DNA from: Gammaproteobacteria bacterium
GTDB lineage: Bacteria; Pseudomonadota; Gammaproteobacteria; Steroidobacterales; Steroidobacteraceae
NCBI GenBank assembly: GCA_025359565.1
Contig: JANYFY010000013.1
Coordinates: 1-62,797, forward strand
Reading direction: 5' to 3'
DNA length: 62,797 bases
Numbering within the stretch: the stretch's first letter is position 1; every line of letters begins with the position of its first letter. Of this stretch, positions 37,401-46,326 are shown in pieces. The notes under the pieces were generated by a model, which saw only the letters and a program-made list of their open reading frames with translations, was not told where the DNA came from and did not search any database. Both the position numbers and the translations under genes were made by a program.

Positions 37401-38810
37401 ATGATCCAGCAATACTATTTCGAGAATATTCTTCTAGAACACGGTTGGGCATGCGATGTCCTGCTAACCGTTTCCGACGGATACATCACTGACATTGAAA
37501 AGGTCAAGGTACCCGGCAACGCAACGCCCAGCGCAGAATATATACGCGGATTCGTCATTCCGGGGATGGCTAATGCACATAGCCACGCCTTTCAACGCGC
37601 AATGGCTGGCAATACAGAATTTCGAAGTACTCGCCGAGATAGTTTCTGGACTTGGCGTCAGGCGATGTACGCCCTTGCCAACCGCATTACGCCCTCGGAT
37701 TTACAAATATTGGCGACCCAACTTTTCATCGAGATGTTAAAGGCCGGCTACACCTCGGTAGCCGAATTCCACTATCTGCACCGGGCTGAAGACGGCTCGT
37801 CTTATAGCCAAGCGAATCCACTATGGGACGCGATCGCTTCGGCCGCGGCCGAAGCGGGGATTGCCCTCACTTTTTTACCCACCCTGTACCAAACCAGTGA
37901 TTTCGGTACGCGCGCCTTAAAGCGTGAACAAACTCGTTTTTTTCTGCAAACCGATGTATTTCTGCGCGCCATAGAAGCACGCATCCTCGCCGAGAAAACC
38001 AACGGAAACGGTACACTTCGTACCGGTGCCGCATTTCACAGTCTGCGTGCGGTACCCTTCGACGTTCTAAAAGAAGCCACCCTGGCGTTACACCATATCG
38101 ACCCCGATCTCCCTATTCATATTCACGTCGCCGAACAGAATCGAGAGGTTCGCGCTTGCAAGCAAGAAACAGGGCAACGTCCTATTGAACTACTATTAGC
38201 CTCAGGTCTCGTTAATCAGCATTGGTGCTTAGTCCACGCCACTCACGCAACACCCGCAGAACTTGCAGGGCTAGTGACTGCCAACGCTACCGTGTGCGTA
38301 TCGATTACTACCGAAGCGAACCTCGGCGACGGCTTTTTTGATACACAGCGTTTCCTCAATGGCGGCGGCCGCCTTTGTATTGGCTCAGACAGCCAATCGA
38401 CCGTCTGCCCGGCCGAAGAGTTACGTTGGCTGGAATACCAGCAACGACTTCGTAAAAAGCGACGCGGCGTACTAGCTAATCAGGCATATTCGCATGTAGG
38501 AACACGCCTTTGGGTCAAAACCGCTCTCGAAGGAGCATTCGCCATCGGACAGCCTGGCGGGAAGATTAGCCTCGGCTGCCGGGCAGACTGGGTGGTCCTC
38601 GATGGCAATCATCCCAACATGGCGGGAGCTCAATCCGACTTCGTCTTAGATCATTTAATTTTTTCGGGCGCGACTGCCGCTATTCGCGACGTTATGGTAG
38701 CCGGTCGCTGGGTGGTTAAAGACACCGTTCATGCGGCGCAATTTGCGATGCTCGGTCCGTTTAATCGTTTAATGAGCCAACTCGCTCACAAATCTAAACT
38801 AGCCCAATAA
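37401..38810 (+). CDS. hutF: N-formimino-L-glutamate deiminase
   Basis: Converts formiminoglutamate to N-formylglutamate and ammonia, the Pseudomonas-type branch of histidine degradation. 469 residues of the amidohydrolase superfamily: metal-binding ANAHSHAFQRAM at about 57-68, HIHVAEQ, HATHATP and GSDSQ. Paired with hutG below, it shows the two-step deiminase/amidohydrolase route rather than HutG formimidoylase. The start codon touches the operator, so the leader is very short. First gene of the plus-strand hutFCUHG run. Confidence 0.95.
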   Translation: MIQQYYFENILLEHGWACDVLLTVSDGYITDIEKVKVPGNATPSAEYIRGFVIPGMANAHSHAFQRAMAGNTEFRSTRRDSFWTWRQAMYALANRITPSDLQILATQLFIEMLKAGYTSVAEFHYLHRAEDGSSYSQANPLWDAIASAAAEAGIALTFLPTLYQTSDFGTRALKREQTRFFLQTDVFLRAIEARILAEKTNGNGTLRTGAAFHSLRAVPFDVLKEATLALHHIDPDLPIHIHVAEQNREVRACKQETGQRPIELLLASGLVNQHWCLVHATHATPAELAGLVTANATVCVSITTEANLGDGFFDTQRFLNGGGRLCIGSDSQSTVCPAEELRWLEYQQRLRKKRRGVLANQAYSHVGTRLWVKTALEGAFAIGQPGGKISLGCRADWVVLDGNHPNMAGAQSDFVLDHLIFSGATAAIRDVMVAGRWVVKDTVHAAQFAMLGPFNRLMSQLAHKSKLAQ

Positions 38811-38816
38811 AAAACA

Positions 38817-38840
38817 CTTGACTATACCTGTCTATACAAC
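38817..38840. promoter_or_regulatory. HutC-type operator and promoter before hutC
   Basis: CTTGACTATACCTGT (38817-38831), identical to the reverse complement of the hutI/hutF site, followed by CTATACAAC. A TTGACT -35 is part of the repeat; a weak TTAGTC lies 17 bases downstream. It lies 6 bases after the hutF stop and 14 before the hutC start, suggesting an autoregulated second promoter. Confidence 0.65.
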
Positions 38841-38853
38841 TTAGTCTTACGGT

Positions 38854-39573
38854 GTGCCTGACACGAATAAAATTTTGCAACCTTTATACCTTAAGGTAAA
38901 ACGCCATATTTTAGATAACATCGGTTCCGGCAAATGGCGTGCAGCGGCACGCGTACCGTCGGAAAATGATCTCGTAAAAACTTTTGGAGTATCTCGCATG
39001 ACCGCAAACCGGGCGTTGCGGGAATTGAGTCACGAAGGCGTGTTAGTGCGCATCGCCGGTGTCGGCAGCTTTGTGGCGGATCAGCACGCACATGCCCACC
39101 CGCTTGAAATTCGAGGAATAGCGGATGAGATTAAGCGCCGCGGTCATGCGCATCGCGCGGAGGTTATCTCGCTGGAACGCGTGCAGGCAGTGGCCTCCTT
39201 GAGCAAGGATTTTGGCATTGCAGCGCGCAGCGAATTGTTTAGCTCTTGTATCGTGCATTTTGAAAACGATGAGCCCATACAATTGGAAGACCGTCATGTA
39301 TTGCCGTCACTCGCACCGGATTATTTAAAAGTTAATTTTACGCTTACTACGCCTTACGACTACTTGATTAAAGTTGCTCCCTTGCAGGAAGCCGAACACC
39401 TGATGCGTGCGGTAATGCCAGACGAGCGCACTCGTAAGCACCTATCCATGAAACGTAATGAGCCCTGTTTGCTCATGGTTCGGCGCACTTGGACCGCAGG
39501 AAAAATAGCGTCTATCGCCCGCCTCTTCTACCCTGGTTCCCGCTATGAAATTTCGGGACGTTTTCGCCCATGA
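38854..39573 (+). CDS. hutC: Histidine utilisation repressor, GntR/UTRA family
   Basis: 239 residues from a GTG at 38854. N-terminal GntR winged helix ([40 protein letters not shown]) and a C-terminal UTRA ligand domain ending in RYEISGRF, typical of HutC. It represses hut genes until urocanate is bound. The repeated CTTGACTATACCTGT element on both sides of hutF is its likely target. The hutU start follows 7 bases after its stop. Confidence 0.94.
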   Translation: MPDTNKILQPLYLKVKRHILDNIGSGKWRAAARVPSENDLVKTFGVSRMTANRALRELSHEGVLVRIAGVGSFVADQHAHAHPLEIRGIADEIKRRGHAHRAEVISLERVQAVASLSKDFGIAARSELFSSCIVHFENDEPIQLEDRHVLPSLAPDYLKVNFTLTTPYDYLIKVAPLQEAEHLMRAVMPDERTRKHLSMKRNEPCLLMVRRTWTAGKIASIARLFYPGSRYEISGRFRP

Positions 39574-39580
39574 GGACATT

Positions 39581-41254
39581 ATGATTGCATCCGTACCGCC
39601 TCGAGTAATTCGCGCCGCGCGCGGCAAAATTTTGAGCGCGCGCAATTGGAGCACGGAAGCGCCGTTGCGTATGCTGATGAATAACCTAGACCCAGAGGTA
39701 GCTGAAAACCCGAATGCACTAGTGGTATATGGCGGCATCGGCCGTGCCGCGCGCGACTGGAACTGTTTTGATCGCATCGTCGAGACACTTAAGACCTTGA
39801 GTGAGGAAGAAACTCTTTTAGTGCAATCCGGCAAACCTGTTGGCGTATTCCCTACGCACGCCGACGCACCACGAGTATTAATTGCTAACTCCAACTTAGT
39901 GCCGCACTGGGCAACCTGGGAACATTTTCATGAGCTAGACCGTCGCGGCCTCGCCATGTACGGCCAGATGACTGCGGGCTCTTGGATTTATATCGGCAGC
40001 CAAGGTATCGTACAGGGCACGTACGAGACCTTCGTTGAAATGGGTCGTCGCCATTTCGGCGGTAATCTTGCCGGCAAATGGATTTTAACGGCGGGTCTAG
40101 GCGGCATGGGTGGCGCACAACCGCTGGCGGCAACCATGGCGGGCGCTAGTATGTTAGCGGTGGAATGCCGACCGTCTAGCATTGCTAAACGTCTTGAAAC
40201 AGGCTACGTGGGCACCGAAGCACATTCTCTAGATGAAGCGCTCGCACTCCTTGATATGGCTAAGAAAAACAAAAAACCGATTTCAATTGCACTGCTTGGC
40301 AATATTGTTGATGTGCTTAAAACGTTGTTGGATCGCAACATAAAACCTGACGCACTTACCGATCAAACTTCTGCCCACGATCCGATCAACGGTTACTTAC
40401 CACAAAGTTGGAGTATTCAAGAGTGGGATGAGCGTCGCGTCAGCGATCCCGTCGGTACCAGCGTCGCAGCAAAAATGTCTATGGCCAGACAGATCGAATA
40501 TATGTTGCGCTTTAAGGCTCTCGGGATTCCGGTGTTCGACTACGGCAATAACATTCGCCAGGTTGCCCGCGATGCAGGAGTAACACATGCATTCGATATT
40601 CCAGGCTTTGTGCCAGAATACATCCGGCCCCTCTTCTGTCGCGGCATCGGTCCATTTCGTTGGGTGGCTCTATCGGGTGACCCCGAAGACATTTATAAAA
40701 CCGATGCCAAAGTGAAAGAGCTGATACCGGATGATCCGCATTTACATCATTGGCTCGATATGGCGCGCTCTAAAATTCAATTTCAGGGTTTACCCGCGCG
40801 TATTTGCTGGGTCGGCCTTGGGCAACGACATCGACTTGGCCTGGCGTTTAATGAAATGGTAGCGAGTGGTGAGCTTTCGGCACCCATTGTGATTGGTCGC
40901 GATCATCTCGACTCAGGCTCGGTCGCTAGCCCCAACCGTGAAACCGAGGCCATGAATGACGGATCAGACGCGGTATCAGACTGGCCCTTACTCAACGCCT
41001 TACTCAACACCGCAAGTGGTGCTACATGGGTGTCGATTCATCACGGCGGTGGTGTCGGCATGGGTTTCTCGCAACATTCAGGTATGGTTATCGTCTGCGA
41101 CGGCAGTCCAGCCGCAAGCCGTCGCATCAAGCGAGTTTTGTGGAATGATCCTGGTACCGGCGTCATGCGCCACGCCGATGCCGGATACCCGGAAGCTATT
41201 AAATGTGCCCGCGAACAAGGATTAAATCTCCCCATGATTACACGAACATCATGA
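39581..41254 (+). CDS. hutU: Urocanate hydratase
   Basis: Second step of histidine degradation, converting urocanate to imidazolonepropionate with NAD+ as electrophilic cofactor. 557 residues, the family length, from the ATG at 39581 with GAGG 6 bases upstream; a further open 36 bases lie inside hutC. Conserved stretches: [15 protein letters not shown]-like start, [13 protein letters not shown] (NAD site), and FDYGNNIR with the Tyr and Asn active-site region. Its TGA overlaps the hutH ATG. Confidence 0.96.
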   Translation: MIASVPPRVIRAARGKILSARNWSTEAPLRMLMNNLDPEVAENPNALVVYGGIGRAARDWNCFDRIVETLKTLSEEETLLVQSGKPVGVFPTHADAPRVLIANSNLVPHWATWEHFHELDRRGLAMYGQMTAGSWIYIGSQGIVQGTYETFVEMGRRHFGGNLAGKWILTAGLGGMGGAQPLAATMAGASMLAVECRPSSIAKRLETGYVGTEAHSLDEALALLDMAKKNKKPISIALLGNIVDVLKTLLDRNIKPDALTDQTSAHDPINGYLPQSWSIQEWDERRVSDPVGTSVAAKMSMARQIEYMLRFKALGIPVFDYGNNIRQVARDAGVTHAFDIPGFVPEYIRPLFCRGIGPFRWVALSGDPEDIYKTDAKVKELIPDDPHLHHWLDMARSKIQFQGLPARICWVGLGQRHRLGLAFNEMVASGELSAPIVIGRDHLDSGSVASPNRETEAMNDGSDAVSDWPLLNALLNTASGATWVSIHHGGGVGMGFSQHSGMVIVCDGSPAASRRIKRVLWNDPGTGVMRHADAGYPEAIKCAREQGLNLPMITRTS

Positions 41255-42777
41255 TTCACAATCCTATGGAAATTTCCGCAGGTTGCCTTTCCCTCGCTCA
41301 GCTGCGTCAAATCTATGAGCAACCCACCGCTATTCGATTAAACGTAGCCGACCGCGGACGCGTCGCGGCAGCAAAATCATTAGTCGATAAAATCACCGCG
41401 CGTGGCGATGCCGCCTATGGCATTAACACAGGTTTCGGGCTGCTGGCACAAACGCGTATACCCACTGAACAACTTGAGCAACTACAACGCAATTTATTGT
41501 TGTCACATGCAGCTGGCGTAGGCGATGCGTTACCCGATGCCGTGGTGCGTTTAATATTGGTTCTTAAAGTCAATGCGTTAGCACGTGGTCATTCGGGCGT
41601 GACAGACACATTGATTGACGCCTTACTTGCCTTACTTCAAAACGAAGTCTATCCCATAATTCCAGCCCAAGGTTCGGTCGGCGCATCCGGTGACTTAGCG
41701 CCGCTTGCCCATATGAGCGCTGTTCTTCTGGGAGTCGGACAAGTTCGAGTCGGTGGCAAAGTGCTGCCTGCTACCGAAGGATTGCAGATCGCTAAACTCA
41801 GTCCCCTAAAATTGCATGCCAAGGAAGGTCTCGCATTAATCAATGGCACTCAGGTTTCAACAGCCCTCGCGTTAGCGGGTCTGTTCGGCGCAGTCGATTT
41901 ACTCGCCTCAGCGGTAGTAGCCGGAGCTCTGTCGATTGATGCGCTCAAGGGTAGCGACTCGCCGTTCGACGCACGTATTCATGCGGTACGCGGTCAAGTG
42001 GGCCAGATCGCTATTGCGCGTGAATACCGTGAATTATTGGCGGGCAGCGCTATTCGCGCCTCACATGAGAACTGTAGTCGCGTACAAGATCCCTACTCGT
42101 TTCGTTGCCAGCCCCAGGTGATGGGAGCTTGCTTAGATTTGATCCGCAATGTAAGCGTGACGCTGGTCATTGAGGCCAATGCCGTAACCGACAATCCGTT
42201 GTTATTCATCGAACATGACACGGTGTTATCCGGCGGGAATTTTCATGCCGAACCGGTAGCTTTTGCAGCCGATACACTTGCTCTTGCAATCGCTGAAATT
42301 GGTAGCTTAGCGGAACGGCGAATCGCCGTCCTTGTCGATCCTAAAATGAGCGGCCTACCAGCGTTTTTGGTAGAAAATAGTGGTCTCAATTCGGGTTTCA
42401 TGATCGCGCAAGTCACTGCAGCTGCGCTAGTGTCCGAGAACAAGACGCTCGCAACACCCTGCAGTGTTGACTCGATACCGACCTCAGCGAACCAGGAAGA
42501 TCACGTTAGCATGGCCACTCACGCGGCGCGTCGTTTGAAAGTCATGGTAGATAACGCCGCAGCGGTCGTGGGTATCGAATTTCTCGCCGCCGCCCAAGGC
42601 ATCGATTTTCATCGACCGATCAAATCATCGCCCGTGCTTGAAAAAATTCATGCGCATATCCGCAGCGAAGTATCTTTTTACGACGCAGACCGCTATTTCG
42701 CACCCGATATCGAGGCCGCAGCGCGCTGGATCAGGACCGCGCAATTTGTTAAGTTTATTAATCCATTATTGCCCTAA
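41251..42777 (+). CDS. hutH: Histidine ammonia-lyase
   Basis: First step of histidine catabolism: deaminates histidine to urocanate. 508 residues from the ATG at 41251, which overlaps the hutU stop (ATGA); an ATG at 41266 is an alternative. The MIO cofactor triad Ala-Ser-Gly lies in [12 protein letters not shown], and the family motifs [14 protein letters not shown] and FHAEPVAF are present. The TAA overlaps the hutG ATG by one base (TAATG). Confidence 0.96.
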   Translation: MIHNPMEISAGCLSLAQLRQIYEQPTAIRLNVADRGRVAAAKSLVDKITARGDAAYGINTGFGLLAQTRIPTEQLEQLQRNLLLSHAAGVGDALPDAVVRLILVLKVNALARGHSGVTDTLIDALLALLQNEVYPIIPAQGSVGASGDLAPLAHMSAVLLGVGQVRVGGKVLPATEGLQIAKLSPLKLHAKEGLALINGTQVSTALALAGLFGAVDLLASAVVAGALSIDALKGSDSPFDARIHAVRGQVGQIAIAREYRELLAGSAIRASHENCSRVQDPYSFRCQPQVMGACLDLIRNVSVTLVIEANAVTDNPLLFIEHDTVLSGGNFHAEPVAFAADTLALAIAEIGSLAERRIAVLVDPKMSGLPAFLVENSGLNSGFMIAQVTAAALVSENKTLATPCSVDSIPTSANQEDHVSMATHAARRLKVMVDNAAAVVGIEFLAAAQGIDFHRPIKSSPVLEKIHAHIRSEVSFYDADRYFAPDIEAAARWIRTAQFVKFINPLLP

Positions 42778-43580
42778 TGAGTGCATCCTTATACGACTAC
42801 GCAGCCGGTGATTTACCGCTTCTGATTAGTTTTCCACATTCCGGCACCTACACTCCGCCCGAACTGTATGCACGACTGACGCGAAGAGCGCAAGACCTAC
42901 CCGATACGGATTGGTTTGTTCCCGAACTGTACAGTTTCTCACGGGAAATTGGCGCCTCCGTCATCCGCGCCACTCACACGCGCTATTTAGTGGATTTAAA
43001 TAGGCCGCCTGATGGTACGTCGCTTTACCCCGGACAATGGGGAACAGGTCTATGCCCCACTGCAAGCTTCGATGGCGAGGCGTTATACCGCGTAGGCTTC
43101 GAGCTTGATCCTGAAGAAATCCATGGGCGCGTAATTCGTTACTGGCAGCCGTACCACGATAAATTAGCCATGGCCATTAAGGAGTTAGTACGCACACACG
43201 GGAGCTGCATTCTGTGGGATGCGCACTCAATCCGTTCAACCGTCCCTGACTTATTTGCCGGAAAACTTCCAGACCTCAATATAGGGACCGTTGATGGACA
43301 AAGCTGTGCAGCGGGCTACCAAGATCTCATCATGGGTTATCTCGCTGCCCAGCCACGTTTTACACATGTGCATAATGGTCGCTTCAAGGGCGGTTACATT
43401 ACCCGCCACTATGGTAATCCCGATGTCCATGTCCACGCGGTACAGCTGGAAATTGCACAAAGTGCTTATCTGTTCGAATCACGGACACCGAAGCCCGACA
43501 CTAAGGTGTCTGCGCCACTCACCGCGCTATTAAAAAATCTGCTGCAATTAGTTAGCGCTTACCGACCACCAGTACAGTAA
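42777..43580 (+). CDS. hutG: N-formylglutamate amidohydrolase
   Basis: Last step: N-formylglutamate to glutamate and formate. 267 residues, matching the FGase family (FPHSGTYTPPEL at the N terminus, the VDLNRPPDG stretch, LWDAHSI and a GGYITRHYG motif). This is the Pseudomonas-type HutG, unrelated to the metal-dependent formimidoylglutamase of the same name. One-base overlap with hutH. Its last 29 bases overlap the 3' end of the convergent beta-propeller gene. Confidence 0.94.
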   Translation: MSASLYDYAAGDLPLLISFPHSGTYTPPELYARLTRRAQDLPDTDWFVPELYSFSREIGASVIRATHTRYLVDLNRPPDGTSLYPGQWGTGLCPTASFDGEALYRVGFELDPEEIHGRVIRYWQPYHDKLAMAIKELVRTHGSCILWDAHSIRSTVPDLFAGKLPDLNIGTVDGQSCAAGYQDLIMGYLAAQPRFTHVHNGRFKGGYITRHYGNPDVHVHAVQLEIAQSAYLFESRTPKPDTKVSAPLTALLKNLLQLVSAYRPPVQ

Positions 43581-44601
43581 AAGTGTCCTTTATGGGTACC
43601 GGACGCGGATGCGCATTTTCTGCGGTGGCTGCGGGCGCGGAACCCAAATCAGCCGTTACCAGATAAGTTCTGCCTTTAACCGAATCATGCGCCATCGTTC
43701 GCGCACCCTGTTGAGTTTTGAGCGTTTCAAGCACCTTGTACTGATCGGCGGTCACTTGTTGAACTATTGTCAGCGTGCCATCGCCATTTGAGCTTAACAC
43801 TAGCCGGCGAGTCGCATCATAAGCAACCGCATCCGCGCCATCACCAATAGGCACCTTTGCGACTTGCGCTCCTGTATCGGCATTGGTAACCACCATGATT
43901 TTATCGTCACAAACTGAAAATAATCGCCGGCGAGACTGATCTAGACTCAGGCCACTAGGACTTGCGCATCCGGGTAAGGACCAAGTGTCTTTGATCTTCA
44001 AAGTCCGCGTATCAAGTACCGAGATTTTTCCAGCTTCACTCTCAATATTAAAATAAATATGACCAACACCGTCGTTCACCGCAAACTCTGGTTTATCCGC
44101 CACCGGCAAAGTCGCAACTAGCGCAAAAGTAGTGGCATTCAGAACCGTGACATCCTTGCTCTTTCCATTAAAAGTGAACAAATGCTTACCCACCGGCTCA
44201 TAAACAATGGCATCGGGGTTATGGCCAGGGATCGCCACTTCCTTGATAGTGGCCAGAGTGTCGAGATCGAATACGGTGATGGAATCACCTTTACCATTAC
44301 TCGTAAATCCACGATGCAAATCAGGAGCCAGCGCAACTCCGTGGACACCTTTGATGCCTGCAATCGACCCGATAAGTTTTCCTGTTTCGGTGTTCACTAC
44401 CTCAACGCGATCGCCTCGGGTCACGAATAATCGCTCACCACGCGCGTCAAGCGTTAAATAGTCCCAACCACCCTCACCTGGGAACACCCAACGTTTTAAA
44501 ATTTCCCATTGCGCTGTAGGAGACACCGCCGCAACTACTAAACTTGCACTCGTGAGTCCTAGTGAAACTAAAATCGCAAACCCTAATCGACGTGCAAGCA
44601 T
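43552..44601 (-). CDS. Exported YncE-like beta-propeller protein
   Basis: 349 residues from the ATG at 44601, which has GGAGAG 4 bases upstream; an ATG at 44625 without a Shine-Dalgarno is the alternative. Signal peptide to about residue 25 (hydrophobic LGFAILVSLGLTSASLVVAA). Then repeated VEVVNTETGKLIG-, ITVFDLDTLATIKEV- and ISVLDTRTLKIKDT-type units, the seven-bladed propeller pattern of YncE/YVTN proteins. No catalytic residues can be named. The 3' end overlaps hutG by 29 bp in opposite orientation. Function unknown. Confidence 0.85.
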   Translation of the reverse strand: MLARRLGFAILVSLGLTSASLVVAAVSPTAQWEILKRWVFPGEGGWDYLTLDARGERLFVTRGDRVEVVNTETGKLIGSIAGIKGVHGVALAPDLHRGFTSNGKGDSITVFDLDTLATIKEVAIPGHNPDAIVYEPVGKHLFTFNGKSKDVTVLNATTFALVATLPVADKPEFAVNDGVGHIYFNIESEAGKISVLDTRTLKIKDTWSLPGCASPSGLSLDQSRRRLFSVCDDKIMVVTNADTGAQVAKVPIGDGADAVAYDATRRLVLSSNGDGTLTIVQQVTADQYKVLETLKTQQGARTMAHDSVKGRTYLVTADLGSAPAATAENAHPRPVPIKDTFTVLVVGKR

Positions 44602-44630
44602 AAAACTCTCCGTTAATTTATTCATTTTGT

Positions 44631-45215
44631 CTATATCGCCCTTAGCGTAGCATGAAATACCAATGCTACGTTTTTATGACTAATGGGCCGTAATTCTTGC
44701 CGATCGTGAGCCTCAAGGACCGCAAGGTCCCCCGGATTAAGTACCAATGTCTCACCCACGTTGTTGTTCAGCGACACGTTGCTGTCAATGCTAAACACAA
44801 CACTGAGCTCGTGAGCCATAGGCTTTACTAACTGGGCTTCATGCAATGTTTGCACGCTGGCTTTGACCGTATACCGTATTTTAGCGACCATAAGGTTCAG
44901 GTCAACACAAGGTCCCGCCACTAAATCGCAATTTGGGACCATCGCACCATCAAATTCCACCAGATCACCAGTTTTATGCAAATATTCTCGCCGATGATCT
45001 GGAAAACTCAAATGAATGCCTCCTCCGCGTAGCAACACCATAACGCGGTGATAGCCCGAGAAATCAGAAAATGCACCCGCAGTCTCAATCTGCGCTACGC
45101 TCACTCGCCAATGGAAAGGATCGCCGAGCGTCGGTACACGCAACGCTTCATGAGTGATACCGCCCCCATTCTTCCAGGGTATGGCCACAAAACTAGATTT
45201 TCGAATTATTTGCAT
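44631..45215 (-). CDS. hutD: HutD cupin protein
   Basis: 194 residues from the ATG at 45215 (MQIIRKSSFVAIPWKNGGGI). The PWKNGGG opening, the WRVSVAQIETAGAFSDFSGYHR stretch (split here as seen in pieces) and a double-cupin pattern match HutD, which in Pseudomonas dampens hut expression, probably by binding a pathway intermediate. It is apart from the main hut run and on the opposite strand, 22 bp downstream of azlD, so it is transcribed with the amino-acid exporter genes. Confidence 0.9.
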   Translation of the reverse strand: MQIIRKSSFVAIPWKNGGGITHEALRVPTLGDPFHWRVSVAQIETAGAFSDFSGYHRVMVLLRGGGIHLSFPDHRREYLHKTGDLVEFDGAMVPNCDLVAGPCVDLNLMVAKIRYTVKASVQTLHEAQLVKPMAHELSVVFSIDSNVSLNNNVGETLVLNPGDLAVLEAHDRQELRPISHKNVALVFHATLRAI

Positions 45216-45237
45216 ACCTAATATATAAAGCCACACT

Positions 45238-45588
45238 CTAGATCGACAGCCAGATTCTAGTAAGCGTAAAAGTAGCCATACCCAACACTATGGTAAGCAC
45301 CATACTACGACTGACAGCGCAGCAAATTACCGCAACAAAACCCGCTATTAAGCGCGGATTCCCGGCATTGAGCTGCAAAGCGCCATGCATGACTGCAAGT
45401 TCCGGGGCCAAAATGGCTGCTAGCGCACACGCAGGCGCATAGCCCAAGGCCCGGTCCACAATAGCCGGCAACCGTAGCCGCGATCCCAGCAGAATAAAAC
45501 TACCCCGCGTGATAAAAGTGGTCAGACTAACTCCCGCGATCGTTAGCCAAACAACGAGCGTATCGTTATCCATCGATGGGGTATTCAT
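45238..45588 (-). CDS. azlD: Branched-chain amino acid exporter small subunit, AzlD family
   Basis: 116 residues with about four membrane helices; the N-terminal VWLTIAGVSLTTFITRGSFIL and APACALAAILAPEL match AzlD. With AzlC it forms an amino-acid efflux pair. The ATG overlaps the azlC stop by 4 bases (ATGA). With hutD downstream, export of surplus amino acid during histidine growth is conceivable but unproven. Confidence 0.9.
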   Translation of the reverse strand: MNTPSMDNDTLVVWLTIAGVSLTTFITRGSFILLGSRLRLPAIVDRALGYAPACALAAILAPELAVMHGALQLNAGNPRLIAGFVAVICCAVSRSMVLTIVLGMATFTLTRIWLSI

Positions 45589-46298
45589 AGCGTTATGTGA
45601 CGCAAACGTCGATGCGCCAGCCAGTCAATTACAAGCGACGCCATAACCCCAGCAACGATAGCCACTACTACGCCGAGTCGCATCGGCAATCGGTAGGTTA
45701 ATAGGGCTACCACAACCGCCACCGCTACTCCGACCAATGCTGACAGTCGTTTGATCGCCATCGGCATCACCAACGCTAATAATGCCAAGCTCCCCGCCAG
45801 CTCAAGCCCCCATTCATGCGGTATGCGTGCGCCTAACGCAATTCCGACAAGCGCACTGATATGCCAGACCCACCAGTTAGTCACCACCATCCCGGCGTAA
45901 TACGCATCACGAGCTGACCAGGTGGGATCTGAAGCCACGCGCTGCATATACAAAGCGAACGGCATGTCACCTGTAATGTAACTTAAGAACGCACGTCGCG
46001 CCCAAGATAGATGAGAGAGCGGCTTTGCCAGCGCTGCGCTGTAAATGACGAAACGCAAATTTACCACCAGCGCCGTCAATACGATTAACCACACCGGCGC
46101 TTTTACCGCTATGAGCGGAATGACCGCAAGCTGCGCCGATCCCGCAAACGCCATGAGCGACAAAGACACCGCTTGAGGCGTCGTTAGGGTCGACTGCGCC
46201 ATCGCAACCCCTGTAACCAACGCCCAAGCGATGACACCTAGTGCCACCTCCAGCATATCGCGCGAACCCTCGCGCCAGGCAGCGCGTCTAGGATCCAT
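45585..46298 (-). CDS. azlC: Branched-chain amino acid exporter large subunit, AzlC family
   Basis: 237 residues with about six or seven membrane helices. AzlC hallmarks: FAGSAQLAVIPLIA, the NLRFVIYSAAL motif, and YITGDMPFALYM. Forms a complex with AzlD. First gene of an azlC-azlD-hutD unit. Confidence 0.92.
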   Translation of the reverse strand: MDPRRAAWREGSRDMLEVALGVIAWALVTGVAMAQSTLTTPQAVSLSLMAFAGSAQLAVIPLIAVKAPVWLIVLTALVVNLRFVIYSAALAKPLSHLSWARRAFLSYITGDMPFALYMQRVASDPTWSARDAYYAGMVVTNWWVWHISALVGIALGARIPHEWGLELAGSLALLALVMPMAIKRLSALVGVAVAVVVALLTYRLPMRLGVVVAIVAGVMASLVIDWLAHRRLRHITL

Positions 46299-46326
46299 AT
46301 CGTCTAGAATCTACTGCGGCAAGACC

